A stretch of DNA of 64,000 nucleotides from Gammaproteobacteria bacterium (lineage in GTDB: Bacteria > Pseudomonadota > Gammaproteobacteria > Steroidobacterales > Woeseiaceae), in the NCBI GenBank assembly GCA_029884455.1, contig JAOUHU010000001.1, forward strand, positions 124,001 to 188,000, written 5' to 3'. The translations under genes were made by a program, and so were the position numbers. The first letter of the stretch is position 1, and the number at the start of each line of letters is the position of its first letter. The notes beneath the pieces were generated by a model. That model searched no databases and was not told where the DNA came from. It saw only the letters and a program-made list of their open reading frames with translations. Positions 55,639 to 64,000 of this stretch are shown piece by piece.

Positions 55639-57653
55639 TCCAGGTGAAGCAGAAGCAGGCAAAAATCGTTTTCACACCGTCGGGCAAGCGCGGCGAATTC
55701 GCATACGGCACGACCGTGCTCGACGCGGCCCGCAGCCTCGGTGTTGATGTCGACTCGGTGTGCGGCGGCCGCGCGATGTGCGGTCGTTGCCAGGTTGTTT
55801 GCGCAGAAGGAGAGTTTGCCAAGCACGCGATCAGCTCGCGAGCGGAACACCTGTCCCCGATTGGTGAGGTTGAAACGCGCTTCGCCGCGCGCCGGCGAAA
55901 CTTCAAGGCGGGCCGCCGCCTCAGTTGCCAGGCCCGGATTGCAGGGGACCTGGTTATCGATGTGCCGGCCGAAAGCCAGATACACCGGCAGCTGGTGCGT
56001 AAAGGCGCCGAACATCGCGATATCACGCTGGATACCGGTGTGCACCTGTATTTTGTCGAGGTCCGTGAGGCCGACATGGTCGAACCCAGCGGTGATGTGC
56101 AGCGCCTGCTGCGCGCTCTGGATTCGGAGTGGGGGCTCAGGAATCTCAAATGCGACTGGCCGGTCTTGCCAGACCTGCAGATGGCATTGCGCAAGGGCAA
56201 ATGGCAGGTCACGGTCGCCGTCTATAAAGATGAGTGGGTGATTGCCGTCTGGCCCGGGTTCAAGCGCGATGCCTATGGCCTTGCCATCGACATCGGATCG
56301 ACCACGATTGCTGCCAACCTGATCAATCTGACGAACGGTGACGTCATTGCGACCGACGGCATCATGAACCCGCAGATCCGCTTTGGCGAGGACCTGATGA
56401 GTCGCGTCTCCTACGTCATGATGAACCCGGCCGGTGCGGCCGAGCTGACCAGCACGGTACGTGCCGGCATCAACCAGCTGATCGCATCACTCGCCAAAGT
56501 GGCCGGCATTGATGTGAATGAAATTGTCGATGTAACCATTGCGGGCAATCCGATCATGCACCACCTGTTCCTAGGTATCAGTCCGGTTGAGCTTGGCACG
56601 GCGCCGTTCGCACTCGTGACCGATGCGGCGCTGGACCTGCGGGCGCTCGAGGTCGGGCTCGACATCAACAAGGGCGCGACGGTTTATGTGTTGCCATGCA
56701 TTGCAGGTCACGTTGGCGCGGACGCCGCAGCGATGATTTTGTCGGAGGAGCCGCACCAGCGAGAGGAAATCTCGCTGATCGTTGACGTCGGTACCAATGC
56801 CGAGATCGTGCTTGGCAATCGTGACCGGCTGCTCGCCTGTTCGAGTCCCACCGGGCCGGCTTTCGAGGGTGCGCAAATCAGTTGTGGCCAGCGCGCCGCA
56901 CCCGGTGCGATTGAACGAGTGCGTATTGACCCGGTCACGCTGGTGGCGCGTTTCAGCGTGATCGGCTCGGAACTCTGGTCCGACGAGCCGGGCTTTGATG
57001 AGGCAATCCAGGCTATCGGTGTGACCGGCATTTGCGGTTCGGGCATCATCGAAGCGGTCGCCGAAATGTACCTGCGTGGCATCATCTCGGAAGACGGTGT
57101 CGTCGACGGTTCACTGGCCGCGAGCAGTGACCGGCTGATTCCCAATGATCGAACCTGGTCCTACCTTTTATACGATGGCGCGCAGAAAATCGTCGTGACG
57201 CAAACAGATGTCCGGCAAATTCAGTTGGCGAAAGCGGCGCTCTACGCCGGTGTGAAATTGCTCCTGGACCACGCCGGGCTGGAGACCGTGGATCGCATTC
57301 GCCTTGCGGGTGCCTTCGGCAGCCATATTGATACCATGTACGCGATGGTTCTCGGGCTGATACCGGACTGCGAACTCGATCGCGTCGAGTCTGCCGGCAA
57401 TGCGGCGGGTACCGGGGCGAGAATCGCATTGCTGAACGTTGGCGCACGGCGCGAAATCGAGGAAGTTGTACGCAAAGTGGAAAAGATCGAGACTGCTGTC
57501 GAGCCGAAATTCCAGGAGTATTTTGTGGACGCCATGGCATTGCCAAACAAGACCGACAGGTTCCCGAAGTTGTTCACGGTTATGCAGCGTCCGCCGCCAA
57601 AAATGTCGGGCTCGGACTCGGACCGGCCAAGGCGACGACGCCAGCGAGGCTGA
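55635..57653 (+). CDS. ASKHA-domain corrinoid reductive activator with [2Fe-2S] domain
   Basis: This 672-aa protein begins with a ferredoxin-like domain bearing CGGRAMCGRC and a later Cys (RLSCQ). A linker follows, then a C-terminal actin/hexokinase-fold ATPase (AIDIGSTTIAANLI, DVGTNAEIVLGN, GVTGICGSGIIE). It matches the RACE group of reductive activators that restore Co(I) in corrinoid proteins, using ATP and low-potential electrons. The first codon is TTG 55635, or GTG 55644. The C-terminus is Arg-rich (DRPRRRRQRG). Confidence 0.9.
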   Translation: MIQVKQKQAKIVFTPSGKRGEFAYGTTVLDAARSLGVDVDSVCGGRAMCGRCQVVCAEGEFAKHAISSRAEHLSPIGEVETRFAARRRNFKAGRRLSCQARIAGDLVIDVPAESQIHRQLVRKGAEHRDITLDTGVHLYFVEVREADMVEPSGDVQRLLRALDSEWGLRNLKCDWPVLPDLQMALRKGKWQVTVAVYKDEWVIAVWPGFKRDAYGLAIDIGSTTIAANLINLTNGDVIATDGIMNPQIRFGEDLMSRVSYVMMNPAGAAELTSTVRAGINQLIASLAKVAGIDVNEIVDVTIAGNPIMHHLFLGISPVELGTAPFALVTDAALDLRALEVGLDINKGATVYVLPCIAGHVGADAAAMILSEEPHQREEISLIVDVGTNAEIVLGNRDRLLACSSPTGPAFEGAQISCGQRAAPGAIERVRIDPVTLVARFSVIGSELWSDEPGFDEAIQAIGVTGICGSGIIEAVAEMYLRGIISEDGVVDGSLAASSDRLIPNDRTWSYLLYDGAQKIVVTQTDVRQIQLAKAALYAGVKLLLDHAGLETVDRIRLAGAFGSHIDTMYAMVLGLIPDCELDRVESAGNAAGTGARIALLNVGARREIEEVVRKVEKIETAVEPKFQEYFVDAMALPNKTDRFPKLFTVMQRPPPKMSGSDSDRPRRRRQRG

Positions 57654-57656
57654 GGG

Positions 57657-58214
57657 ATGCAACGAAAAGTATCTTTTATTGCCATGGAAGACGGCACCAA
57701 AGCCGATTGTGATTTGGCGAATGCACACTTTCATGCGCATGCGGCTAATTATGCCGACCAGGTACTGGCCTGGCTCAGGCAGCTCGACGGCGATTCGCCC
57801 TACCAGGTTAGCCGTCTCGAGCACAGCCTGCAGACGGCAACCCGCGCCGAGAATGACGGCGCGGACGAGGAAACCATCGTCTGCGCACTGTTGCACGACA
57901 TAGGCGATATCCTGGCACCGAACAATCATTCGCAAGCGGCCGCGGCTGTGCTGGCGCCCTATGTGAGTGAAAAGAATCACTGGATCGTGCAGCACCATGG
58001 CTTGTTCCAGGGCTACTACTATTTTCATTTCATGGGCGAGGATCGCAATGCGCGCGACCGGTATCGAGATCATCCCTGGTACCAGGCGTGTGTGGATTTT
58101 TGCGCGAACTGGGATCAGCTGTCGTTTGATCCGAATTTTTGCTCGCGGCCGCTGAGCTATTTCGAGCCAATGCTGCGCGCCTTGTTTGCCCGGCCGCCGG
58201 GTGCGTTTTACTAA
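57657..58214 (+). CDS. HD-domain protein of the PhnZ/MIOX-like diiron oxygenase type
   Basis: The 185-aa protein has the six metal-ligand pattern of mixed-valent diiron HD oxygenases: His56 (RLEHSLQ), His80-Asp81 (LLHDIGD), His91, His113/114 (QHHGLF) and Asp153 (NWDQ). LEHSLQ...GADEE...ALLHD closely resembles PhnZ, and TmpB acts on a trimethylammonio-phosphonate. These enzymes cleave C-C or C-P bonds with O2. The substrate here is unknown, but the setting between corrinoid activator and flavoprotein genes points to a methylated-amine intermediate. Phosphohydrolase activity is the main alternative. Confidence 0.75.
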   Translation: MQRKVSFIAMEDGTKADCDLANAHFHAHAANYADQVLAWLRQLDGDSPYQVSRLEHSLQTATRAENDGADEETIVCALLHDIGDILAPNNHSQAAAAVLAPYVSEKNHWIVQHHGLFQGYYYFHFMGEDRNARDRYRDHPWYQACVDFCANWDQLSFDPNFCSRPLSYFEPMLRALFARPPGAFY

Positions 58215-58242
58215 GCCAGTCGGTGTATTATTTGAGAATAAG

Positions 58243-60702
58243 ATGCTGAAAAATAAAGCAAAAGTTGTCGTAATTGGCGGTGGCGTGGTTGGCGTCAGCG
58301 CGCTTTATCACCTGGCGAAAAAGGGTTGGGGCGCGGATGTGGTATTGCTGGAAAAAGCCGAATTGACCTCCGGCTCCACCTGGCATGCGGCCGGATTGCT
58401 GCCGTTGTTCAATATGAGTTACAGCGTTGGACAGGTGCACAAGTACTCGGTAAATCTCTACAAGGGTCTCGAGGCCGAAACCGGCCAGCCGGTGGGCTTT
58501 TCGCAGGTAGGAAATCTGCGCCTCGCCATGAACAGCGATCGTATGGACGAGTATTACCAATACGCGGCGACGGCAAAGACCATTGGCATCAACGTGCGAT
58601 TCCTGACTCCCGCCGAGATCCGGAAACTTTGGCCGATGTGCAATATCGAGGGTCTGGTCGGCGGCATCTATCATCCGGACGACGGCTATATTCAGCCGGC
58701 CGATCTGACGCAAGCGCTCGCCAAGGGAGCGCGTGCCCGCGGTGCAACGATTTATCGCCATACCATGGTGCTGAATATTGAGCAGACGGGCTCCGGCGGT
58801 TGGCTGGTGCAAACGGATAAGGGCAGCATCACTTGCGATCACGTCGTGTCGGCAACCGGAAATTACGCTCGCAAGACCGGCGCGATGATCGGCCTCGACA
58901 TTCCGGTGATGCCGGTTGAGCACCAGTACATCGTTACCGAGCCGCACCCGGAATTGCAAAAGCGCCGTGCCAATGGTTTGCCGGAGATGGCCGTACTGCG
59001 TGAATCCGATGGCTCGTGGTATCTGCGCGAAGAAAACGGCGGTTTCATTCTCGGCCCTTACGAGCATGGTGCACCGTGCTGCTATGTCGACGGTCCCGAT
59101 CCGCGCGCCGAGTACGAACTGTTCCAGGAAGACATCGACCGGCTTGCGCCACATATCGAAGCGGCCATGAATCGCGTGCCCGCGTTCGCCGAGGTCGGGA
59201 TCAAGAAGGTGTATAACGGCGCGATTGCCTACACGCCCGACGGCAACCCGATTATTGGTCCTGCCTGGGATGTCGACAATTTCTGGCTCAGCGAAGGCCA
59301 CAGTTTCGGCATTACTGCGGCAGGCGGTGCCGGCTGGCAGCTGGCCGAATGGATCGTCGACGGGGAGCCGACCATCGATATGCTCGGCGTCGAGCCGCGC
59401 CGTTTCGGCAGTTACGCAACCAGGGACTACCTGATCGCGAAGAATGAAGAGGCCTATGCCAACGTTTTTGTCATTCACTATCCGGACGAAGAACGCCCGG
59501 CCGGGCGTCCGCTCCGGCTCGCGCCCTGCTATGAGCGCATGAAGCAAAAGGGTGCCGTGTTCGGGCAACGCTTCGGCTGGGAACGGCCGAACTGGTTTGC
59601 GACCGATGGCATGGCGCAGGTCGATGACTGGTCTTTCCGTCGCTCGAAATGGTTCGAGGCGATTCGCAAGGAGGTCGCCAATACGACCGCGAATGTGGGC
59701 CTGCTCGACATGACGGCGTTTGCGAAATGCCGTGTCTCGGGACCCGGTGCGGCGGCATTTCTCGACTACATGATCGCGAATACTCTGCCGGCGAAAGTCG
59801 GTGGCATTGCGCTTTGTCACGTATTGAATAGCAAAGGTGGCGTGCACTCCGAGTTTACGATACGTCGCGATGCCGACGATTCCTTCTACCTCGTGTCGGC
59901 CGGTGCCTTGCAAAGGCTCGATCATGATTACCTGAAGAAGCACATGCCGCGGGACGGCAGTGTGCGTTTTGAACAACTGACCGATGCCATTGGCGTGCTG
60001 GTGCTGGCCGGGCCAAAGTCTCGCCGCTTGCTGTCGCGCGTGACCAGCACCGACCTGTCGAACGAGGCATTTCGCTGGCTGACGGCACAGGACATCGTGG
60101 TCGCCGGCCGGCCGTGCAATGCCATGCGTGTCAATTATGTCGGCGAGCTGGGCTGGGAATTGCACCACGCGATGGCGGACCAGAACCAGATCTTCGATGC
60201 CTTGTTCGAGGCGGGTGCCGACCTTGGCCTGAAACCATTCGGTATTCGCGCCATGGATTCAATGCGTCTCGAAAAGTCCTATCGCATGGTCGGTACCGAA
60301 CTTTCAATCGAATACACACCGTACGAGTCGGCCATGGACCGCTTCATCAAACCCGCTAAAGGCGATTTCCTCGGCAGGGACGCGATGCTGGCGCGACAGG
60401 CAGCCGGCAGCAACAATCGGCTCGTGACCTTGATCGTGTCCGGCGTCACCGACGCCGATGCGCTGGGCAACAATGCCCTGCTCAAGGACGGCGTTGTCAT
60501 CGGCCGTGCAACCGGTGGCGGCTTCGGTTTTCGCATCAACGAGTCGCTGGCACTCGGCATGGTCCGGCCAGAACTGGCTGCACCGGGAACTGAACTCGAG
60601 ATCGAGATCCTCGGCAGGAATTATGCGGCGAAGGTTGTGCCGGAAAGCCCATTCGACCCACAGCAAGAGAGACTTCGGGATGTCAACGGCGCAAACGATT
60701 AG
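58243..60702 (+). CDS. FAD/GcvT-type dimethylglycine or sarcosine dehydrogenase (C)
   Basis: This 819-aa flavoprotein is a third paralogue, with VVVIGGGVVGVSALYHLAKKG, STWHAAGLLP and the GcvT region (GGVHSEFTIRRDADDSFYLVSAG, NYVGELGWELHHA, SYRMVGTELSIEYTPYESAMDRF). It should demethylate an N-methylglycine and hand the C1 unit to folate. The start ATG 58243 has GAGAATAAG upstream; the frame is open from 58186. It overlaps the GFA gene by 23 bases. Confidence 0.9.
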   Translation: MLKNKAKVVVIGGGVVGVSALYHLAKKGWGADVVLLEKAELTSGSTWHAAGLLPLFNMSYSVGQVHKYSVNLYKGLEAETGQPVGFSQVGNLRLAMNSDRMDEYYQYAATAKTIGINVRFLTPAEIRKLWPMCNIEGLVGGIYHPDDGYIQPADLTQALAKGARARGATIYRHTMVLNIEQTGSGGWLVQTDKGSITCDHVVSATGNYARKTGAMIGLDIPVMPVEHQYIVTEPHPELQKRRANGLPEMAVLRESDGSWYLREENGGFILGPYEHGAPCCYVDGPDPRAEYELFQEDIDRLAPHIEAAMNRVPAFAEVGIKKVYNGAIAYTPDGNPIIGPAWDVDNFWLSEGHSFGITAAGGAGWQLAEWIVDGEPTIDMLGVEPRRFGSYATRDYLIAKNEEAYANVFVIHYPDEERPAGRPLRLAPCYERMKQKGAVFGQRFGWERPNWFATDGMAQVDDWSFRRSKWFEAIRKEVANTTANVGLLDMTAFAKCRVSGPGAAAFLDYMIANTLPAKVGGIALCHVLNSKGGVHSEFTIRRDADDSFYLVSAGALQRLDHDYLKKHMPRDGSVRFEQLTDAIGVLVLAGPKSRRLLSRVTSTDLSNEAFRWLTAQDIVVAGRPCNAMRVNYVGELGWELHHAMADQNQIFDALFEAGADLGLKPFGIRAMDSMRLEKSYRMVGTELSIEYTPYESAMDRFIKPAKGDFLGRDAMLARQAAGSNNRLVTLIVSGVTDADALGNNALLKDGVVIGRATGGGFGFRINESLALGMVRPELAAPGTELEIEILGRNYAAKVVPESPFDPQQERLRDVNGAND

Positions 60703-61108
60703 TGGCCAGTGTCTGTGCGGCGCAGTAGCCTTCACGATCAGCGGCGAGTTGCGGCCGGTCATTTACTGTCACTGCGAGCAATGCCGTCGCAGTAGCGGCC
60801 ACTATGTCGCGACGACCGCCTGCAAGCGCGACCAGATTCGATTTCAGTCAGACCAGGCCCTGGCCTGGTACCAGTCATCGCCACATGCGAAGCGCGGCTT
60901 TTGCAGGACGTGTGGTTCCAGTCTGTTCTGGGTTCCCGAACACGGGCGACATTGGGCGGTGCACGCCGGCACGCTCGCGCGTCCTACGGGATTGCGGGCG
61001 GCAATGCACATCTATACGCAGATGGCCGGAGACTACTACGACTTTAACGACGGTCTGCCACGCTACGAGGAAGACAACCCGCCCTCGGTCCCGGGTGAGG
61101 TTGAATGA
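60680..61108 (+). CDS. GFA-family (formaldehyde-activating-enzyme-like) zinc protein
   Basis: The 142-aa protein carries the Cys motifs [23 protein letters not shown] and [10 protein letters not shown], the pattern of the Gfa/CENP-V family. True Gfa was proposed to speed up addition of formaldehyde to glutathione; many relatives have other or unknown roles. Placed between two N-demethylating enzymes it may help with released formaldehyde. It overlaps soxB by 4 bases. Confidence 0.85.
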   Translation: MSTAQTISGQCLCGAVAFTISGELRPVIYCHCEQCRRSSGHYVATTACKRDQIRFQSDQALAWYQSSPHAKRGFCRTCGSSLFWVPEHGRHWAVHAGTLARPTGLRAAMHIYTQMAGDYYDFNDGLPRYEEDNPPSVPGEVE

Positions 61109-62355
61109 AAAAATACTCTGCATTCAGCCTGCTAAGGAACGCGATCAGCTACAACCAGAACTGGCAAACGGCGTGGCGCAAGCCGGCACCGCAGCGCCGT
61201 TACGACGTTGTCATCGTTGGCGGCGGCGGCCACGGTCTTGCCACGGCCTACTATCTCGCGAAGGAACACGGCGTACGGAATATCGCGGTCCTCGAGAAAG
61301 GCTGGATCGGCGGTGGCAACACCGGTCGCAATACGACTATCGTTCGGTCCAACTATCTGTGGACCGAGGCGTCGCTGCTCTATGAAAAGTCGCTCAAGCT
61401 TTGGGAAAGCCTGAGCCAGGAGCTGAACTACAACGTGATGTTCTCGCAGCGCGGAGTGTACAACCTCGGTCACAGCCTGCAGGATATGCGCGACATCAAG
61501 CGGCGCGTCGGTGCTAACCGGCTCAACGGTATCGACGCTGAGGTCGTTACTGCCGCGCAAATCAAGCAGGCCATTCCGCTCATCGATACCTCGCTGACCG
61601 CGCGTTATCCGATCCTCGGCGCATCGCTGCAGCGGCGCGCCGGAGTCGCTCGCCATGACGCGGTTGCCTGGGGCTTTGCGCGCGCCGCCGACGCGTACGG
61701 TGTCGATATCATCGAACAATGCGAGGTCACGGGCATCAACCGGGTTGACGGCAAGGTCACGGGTGTGGAAACGACGCGCGGTGCCATCGACGCGCCAAAA
61801 ATCGGCGTCGTCGTTGCCGGCCATGCGAGCGTGCTCGCCGAGATGGCCGGACTGCGTTTGCCAATAGAAAGTCACCCGCTGCAGGCCTTTGTGTCGGAAC
61901 CGTTGAAGCCGGTACTCGATACTGTCGTCATGTCGGGTGCCGTGCATGGCTATATCAGCCAGTCGGACAAGGGCGAGCTGGTGATTGGCGCCGGTATTGA
62001 TGCCTACAATGGCTACGGTCAGCGCGGCAGTTTCCAGACAATCGAGCACACCATGGAAGCGATCGTTGCACTGTTCCCGGTGTTTAGCCGCGTGCGCATG
62101 CTGCGGCAGTGGGGTGGTATCGTCGATGTCTGCCCCGACGCCTGCCCGATCATCAGCAAGACGCCGGTCGGGGGCCTGTATTTCAATTGCGGTTGGGGCA
62201 CGGGCGGTTTCAAGGCGACACCGGGTTCCGGCTGGGCATTCGCACACACGATCGCGCAGGACCGGCCGCATGAACTGAATGCGGCATTTGACCTGCAGCG
62301 CTTCACAAGCGGCGCGCTGATCGACGAGCACGGTGCCGCTGCCGTGGCGCACTAG
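61105..62355 (+). CDS. soxB: Sarcosine oxidase subunit beta
   Basis: This 416-aa SoxB-type flavoprotein has the FAD site [19 protein letters not shown] near residue 38 and [37 protein letters not shown] and the C-terminal [17 protein letters not shown] complete the family pattern. It is the FMN/FAD dehydrogenase subunit of heterotetrameric sarcosine oxidase. The start overlaps the GFA gene by 4 bases. Delta and alpha follow directly, the usual BDA order; gamma would lie beyond the window. Confidence 0.95.
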   Translation: MKKYSAFSLLRNAISYNQNWQTAWRKPAPQRRYDVVIVGGGGHGLATAYYLAKEHGVRNIAVLEKGWIGGGNTGRNTTIVRSNYLWTEASLLYEKSLKLWESLSQELNYNVMFSQRGVYNLGHSLQDMRDIKRRVGANRLNGIDAEVVTAAQIKQAIPLIDTSLTARYPILGASLQRRAGVARHDAVAWGFARAADAYGVDIIEQCEVTGINRVDGKVTGVETTRGAIDAPKIGVVVAGHASVLAEMAGLRLPIESHPLQAFVSEPLKPVLDTVVMSGAVHGYISQSDKGELVIGAGIDAYNGYGQRGSFQTIEHTMEAIVALFPVFSRVRMLRQWGGIVDVCPDACPIISKTPVGGLYFNCGWGTGGFKATPGSGWAFAHTIAQDRPHELNAAFDLQRFTSGALIDEHGAAAVAH

Positions 62356-62364
62356 GAGGCCGGC

Positions 62365-62619
62365 GTGCTGCTGCTCAGATGCCCGCATTGTGGCGAACGT
62401 GCCGAAACGGAATTCAGCTACGGCGGCGAGGCCGGGATCCAGCGCCCACCCGATCCGGCGGGCTTAAGTGATGCCGAGTGGGCGGATTATCTTTTTAATC
62501 GCAAAAATCCACGAGGTGCGCACGCCGAACTCTGGAACCACGCACTCGGTTGCCGGCGCTGGTTTATCGTGCAGCGTGACACCGTCAATTACCGGATCAG
62601 TGAAAGTCATGAACTCTAG
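62365..62619 (+). CDS. soxD: Sarcosine oxidase subunit delta
   Basis: This 84-aa protein contains the zinc-binding motif RCPHCGERAETEFSYGGEA and AEWADYLFNRKNPRG, both typical of SoxD. GTG 62365 is preceded by AGGAGG 8 bases upstream. It overlaps soxA by 11 bases. Confidence 0.95.
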   Translation: MLLLRCPHCGERAETEFSYGGEAGIQRPPDPAGLSDAEWADYLFNRKNPRGAHAELWNHALGCRRWFIVQRDTVNYRISESHEL

Positions 62620-64000
62620 GCGCATCAGCACCGGCGGGCGCATTGATCGCTCGCGACCGCTAAAGTTTCGCTTCAATGGCGAATCCTTCAGCGGTTTTGC
62701 CGGCGATACGCTGGCTTCGGCGTTACTGGCAAATGATGTATCGCTGGTAAACCGCAGTTTCAAGCTGCACAGACCTCGCGGCATAGTTGGCGCCGGCAGC
62801 GAGGAGCCAAACGCGATCATGCAAATCGGTACTGGCGCAGCGACGCTGCCGAATCAGCGCGCAACCCAGGTGGAGCTTTACGACGGCATGGTGGCGCGAT
62901 CGAGTAAGGGCTGGCCGGGTCTGCGCTTCGATGTCGGTGCGATCAACGACCGCTTCAGTCGCGTCTTTGCGGCCGGTTTTTATTACAAGACATTCATGCG
63001 CCCGAAGGCCCTGTGGAAATACTACGAGCACCTAATTCGCGCCTCGGCGGGATTCGGAATCGCGCCGCAACAACCGGATCCGGATCACTATGCGCACCGC
63101 AACGCGCATTGCGATGTGCTGGTGGTTGGTGGCGGCCCGGCGGGTCTGACCGCAGCGCTGCTGGCGGCACGCTCCGGCGCACGTGTAATTCTCGCCGATG
63201 AGCAGAGTGAGTTCGGTGGCAGCCTGCTGTTCGCCAATGAACTGATCGACGGTCGATCCGCCTGCGGCTGGGTCGCGGAGACGATCGCGGAATTGCAGGC
63301 AAGCGAGCATGTCACGCTGCTGCCACGCAGCTGCGCGTTTGGTTACTACGACCACAACTTTGTCGCCGTTGCCGAACGCTGCACGGAGCATATCGGTCAT
63401 GCCACCGGCGTGCGGCAGCGGCTCTGGCGCGTCCGTGCAAAGCAGGTAGTGCTCGCGCAGGGCGCCTTCGAGCGGCCGCTGGTGTTTTGTAATAACGATC
63501 GACCGGGGGTGATGACCGCGTCGGCGGTCAGCACCTACATCAATCGATACGCCGTTTGCCCGGGCCGGCGCGCGGTCGTGTTCACCAACAATGATTCCGC
63601 CTACCAGGCCGCACTGGATCTGCACCGCGCCGGAGCAACTGTCATTGTGGTGGACAGTCGCCGGCACGGCGCCGGCGCACTGGGATCAATGACCAGTGAA
63701 ACTGGTATCCCGGTGCTGCAGGGACATGTGGTCGCCGACGTGGCCGGGCAGCGGCGCGTCAGTGGCGTGAGTGTTGCGCAATGGAACGGTGACGTCTCCG
63801 AGCGCGTAGCACCGTCGATCAGCATTGAGTGTGATTTGCTGGCGATGTCGGGTGGCTGGAGCCCGGCCGTGCACCTGCATTCCCACGCCGGTGGCAAAAA
63901 TGTATGGAGCGAGCAGCTGTTGTGTTTTTTGCCGGGCGAGACGGCACAGCAATGTGTGGTTGCCGGCGCTGCGAATGGTCGATTCTCGCTGCACGAAGCC
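62609..64000 (+). CDS. soxA: Sarcosine oxidase subunit alpha (truncated by window end)
   Basis: The first 464 codons are present with no stop. A 2Fe-2S-like N-terminal domain of the SoxA type appears (FRFNGESFSGFAGDTLASALLAN, KLHRPRGI), then an NAD-binding Rossmann motif VLVVGGGPAGLTAALLA near residue 172. The missing part should hold the folate-binding GcvT-like domain. The subunit accepts the methylene unit from sarcosine onto THF. Start at ATG 62609, overlapping soxD. Confidence 0.95.
   Translation, partial: MNSRRISTGGRIDRSRPLKFRFNGESFSGFAGDTLASALLANDVSLVNRSFKLHRPRGIVGAGSEEPNAIMQIGTGAATLPNQRATQVELYDGMVARSSKGWPGLRFDVGAINDRFSRVFAAGFYYKTFMRPKALWKYYEHLIRASAGFGIAPQQPDPDHYAHRNAHCDVLVVGGGPAGLTAALLAARSGARVILADEQSEFGGSLLFANELIDGRSACGWVAETIAELQASEHVTLLPRSCAFGYYDHNFVAVAERCTEHIGHATGVRQRLWRVRAKQVVLAQGAFERPLVFCNNDRPGVMTASAVSTYINRYAVCPGRRAVVFTNNDSAYQAALDLHRAGATVIVVDSRRHGAGALGSMTSETGIPVLQGHVVADVAGQRRVSGVSVAQWNGDVSERVAPSISIECDLLAMSGGWSPAVHLHSHAGGKNVWSEQLLCFLPGETAQQCVVAGAANGRFSLHEA

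Noticed and set aside
57657-58214. Phosphonate breakdown by the PhnZ-like protein
   Set aside because: No PhnY, TmpA or phosphonate transporter gene is near it; the context is methylated amines.
58228-60168. 646-aa open frame on the minus strand
   Set aside because: It lies fully antisense to the flavoprotein gene with clear FAD and GcvT motifs and has no recognisable domain; it is a GC-rich codon shadow.
61132-62388. 418-aa minus-strand frame opposite soxB
   Set aside because: Shadow of soxB; no recognisable protein features.

Overview
The window is chromosomal DNA of a free-living, probably marine, aerobic gammaproteobacterium. Clues are the TPP-riboswitch outer-membrane thiamin receptor, FeoAB behind a Fur box, the DUF4212/solute:Na+ symporter pair, a TolB-like/TPR membrane protein of a type common in Woeseia-like gammaproteobacteria, and many TonB/porin-type envelope proteins. 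The exact lineage (Woeseiales-like) is an inference. Coding density is high, many genes overlap by 1-4 bases, and I saw no insertion sequence, prophage or CRISPR array.

Left part (1-30 kb), ordinary but well organised. A TetR gene with a palindromic operator faces an icmF (fused acyl-CoA mutase)-enoyl-CoA hydratase-acyl-CoA dehydrogenase operon. A TPP riboswitch leads a thiamin salvage operon (TonB receptor, PnuT, thiamin kinase). On the minus strand lie a glyoxalase II-like hydrolase and an exported amidohydrolase. Then come a DUF4212-symporter-M20 peptidase-CDF operon, hpt, a deoxynucleoside kinase, feoAB, a secreted copper amine oxidase, an aminotransferase, a secreted DUF11-like protein, and a c-di-GMP phosphodiesterase divergent from a cupredoxin-porin pair.

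Right part (30-64 kb), the main interest. This is an almost uninterrupted locus for breaking down quaternary amines. A BCCT transporter would import substrate. A carnitine/gamma-butyrobetaine module (CaiA-like dehydrogenase, CaiD, NDP-forming acyl-CoA ligase, carnitine dehydrogenase fused to a thioesterase, BKACE cleavage enzyme) should yield glycine betaine. Two non-pyrrolysine MttB-family methyltransferases, a corrinoid protein, a corrinoid activator (ASKHA, [2Fe-2S]), a pterin-binding methyltransferase, MetF, a free-standing MTHFR C-terminal domain protein, a DUF1638 protein and a small 'virulence factor' protein form a corrinoid/folate demethylation branch. Three FAD/GcvT-type dimethylglycine/sarcosine dehydrogenase-like proteins and a heterotetrameric-type sarcosine oxidase (soxB, soxD, partial soxA) would finish demethylation to glycine, with a GFA-type protein possibly handling formaldehyde. 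A PhnZ/MIOX-like HD diiron-oxygenase homologue of unknown substrate sits inside the operon. A LysR/GcvA-like regulator with a matching CTAAT palindrome lies beside the first mttB. Non-participants in this part are a TPR protein, a GNAT acetyltransferase, a tRNA-Ala(CGC) and a small hypothetical gene. The window ends inside soxA.
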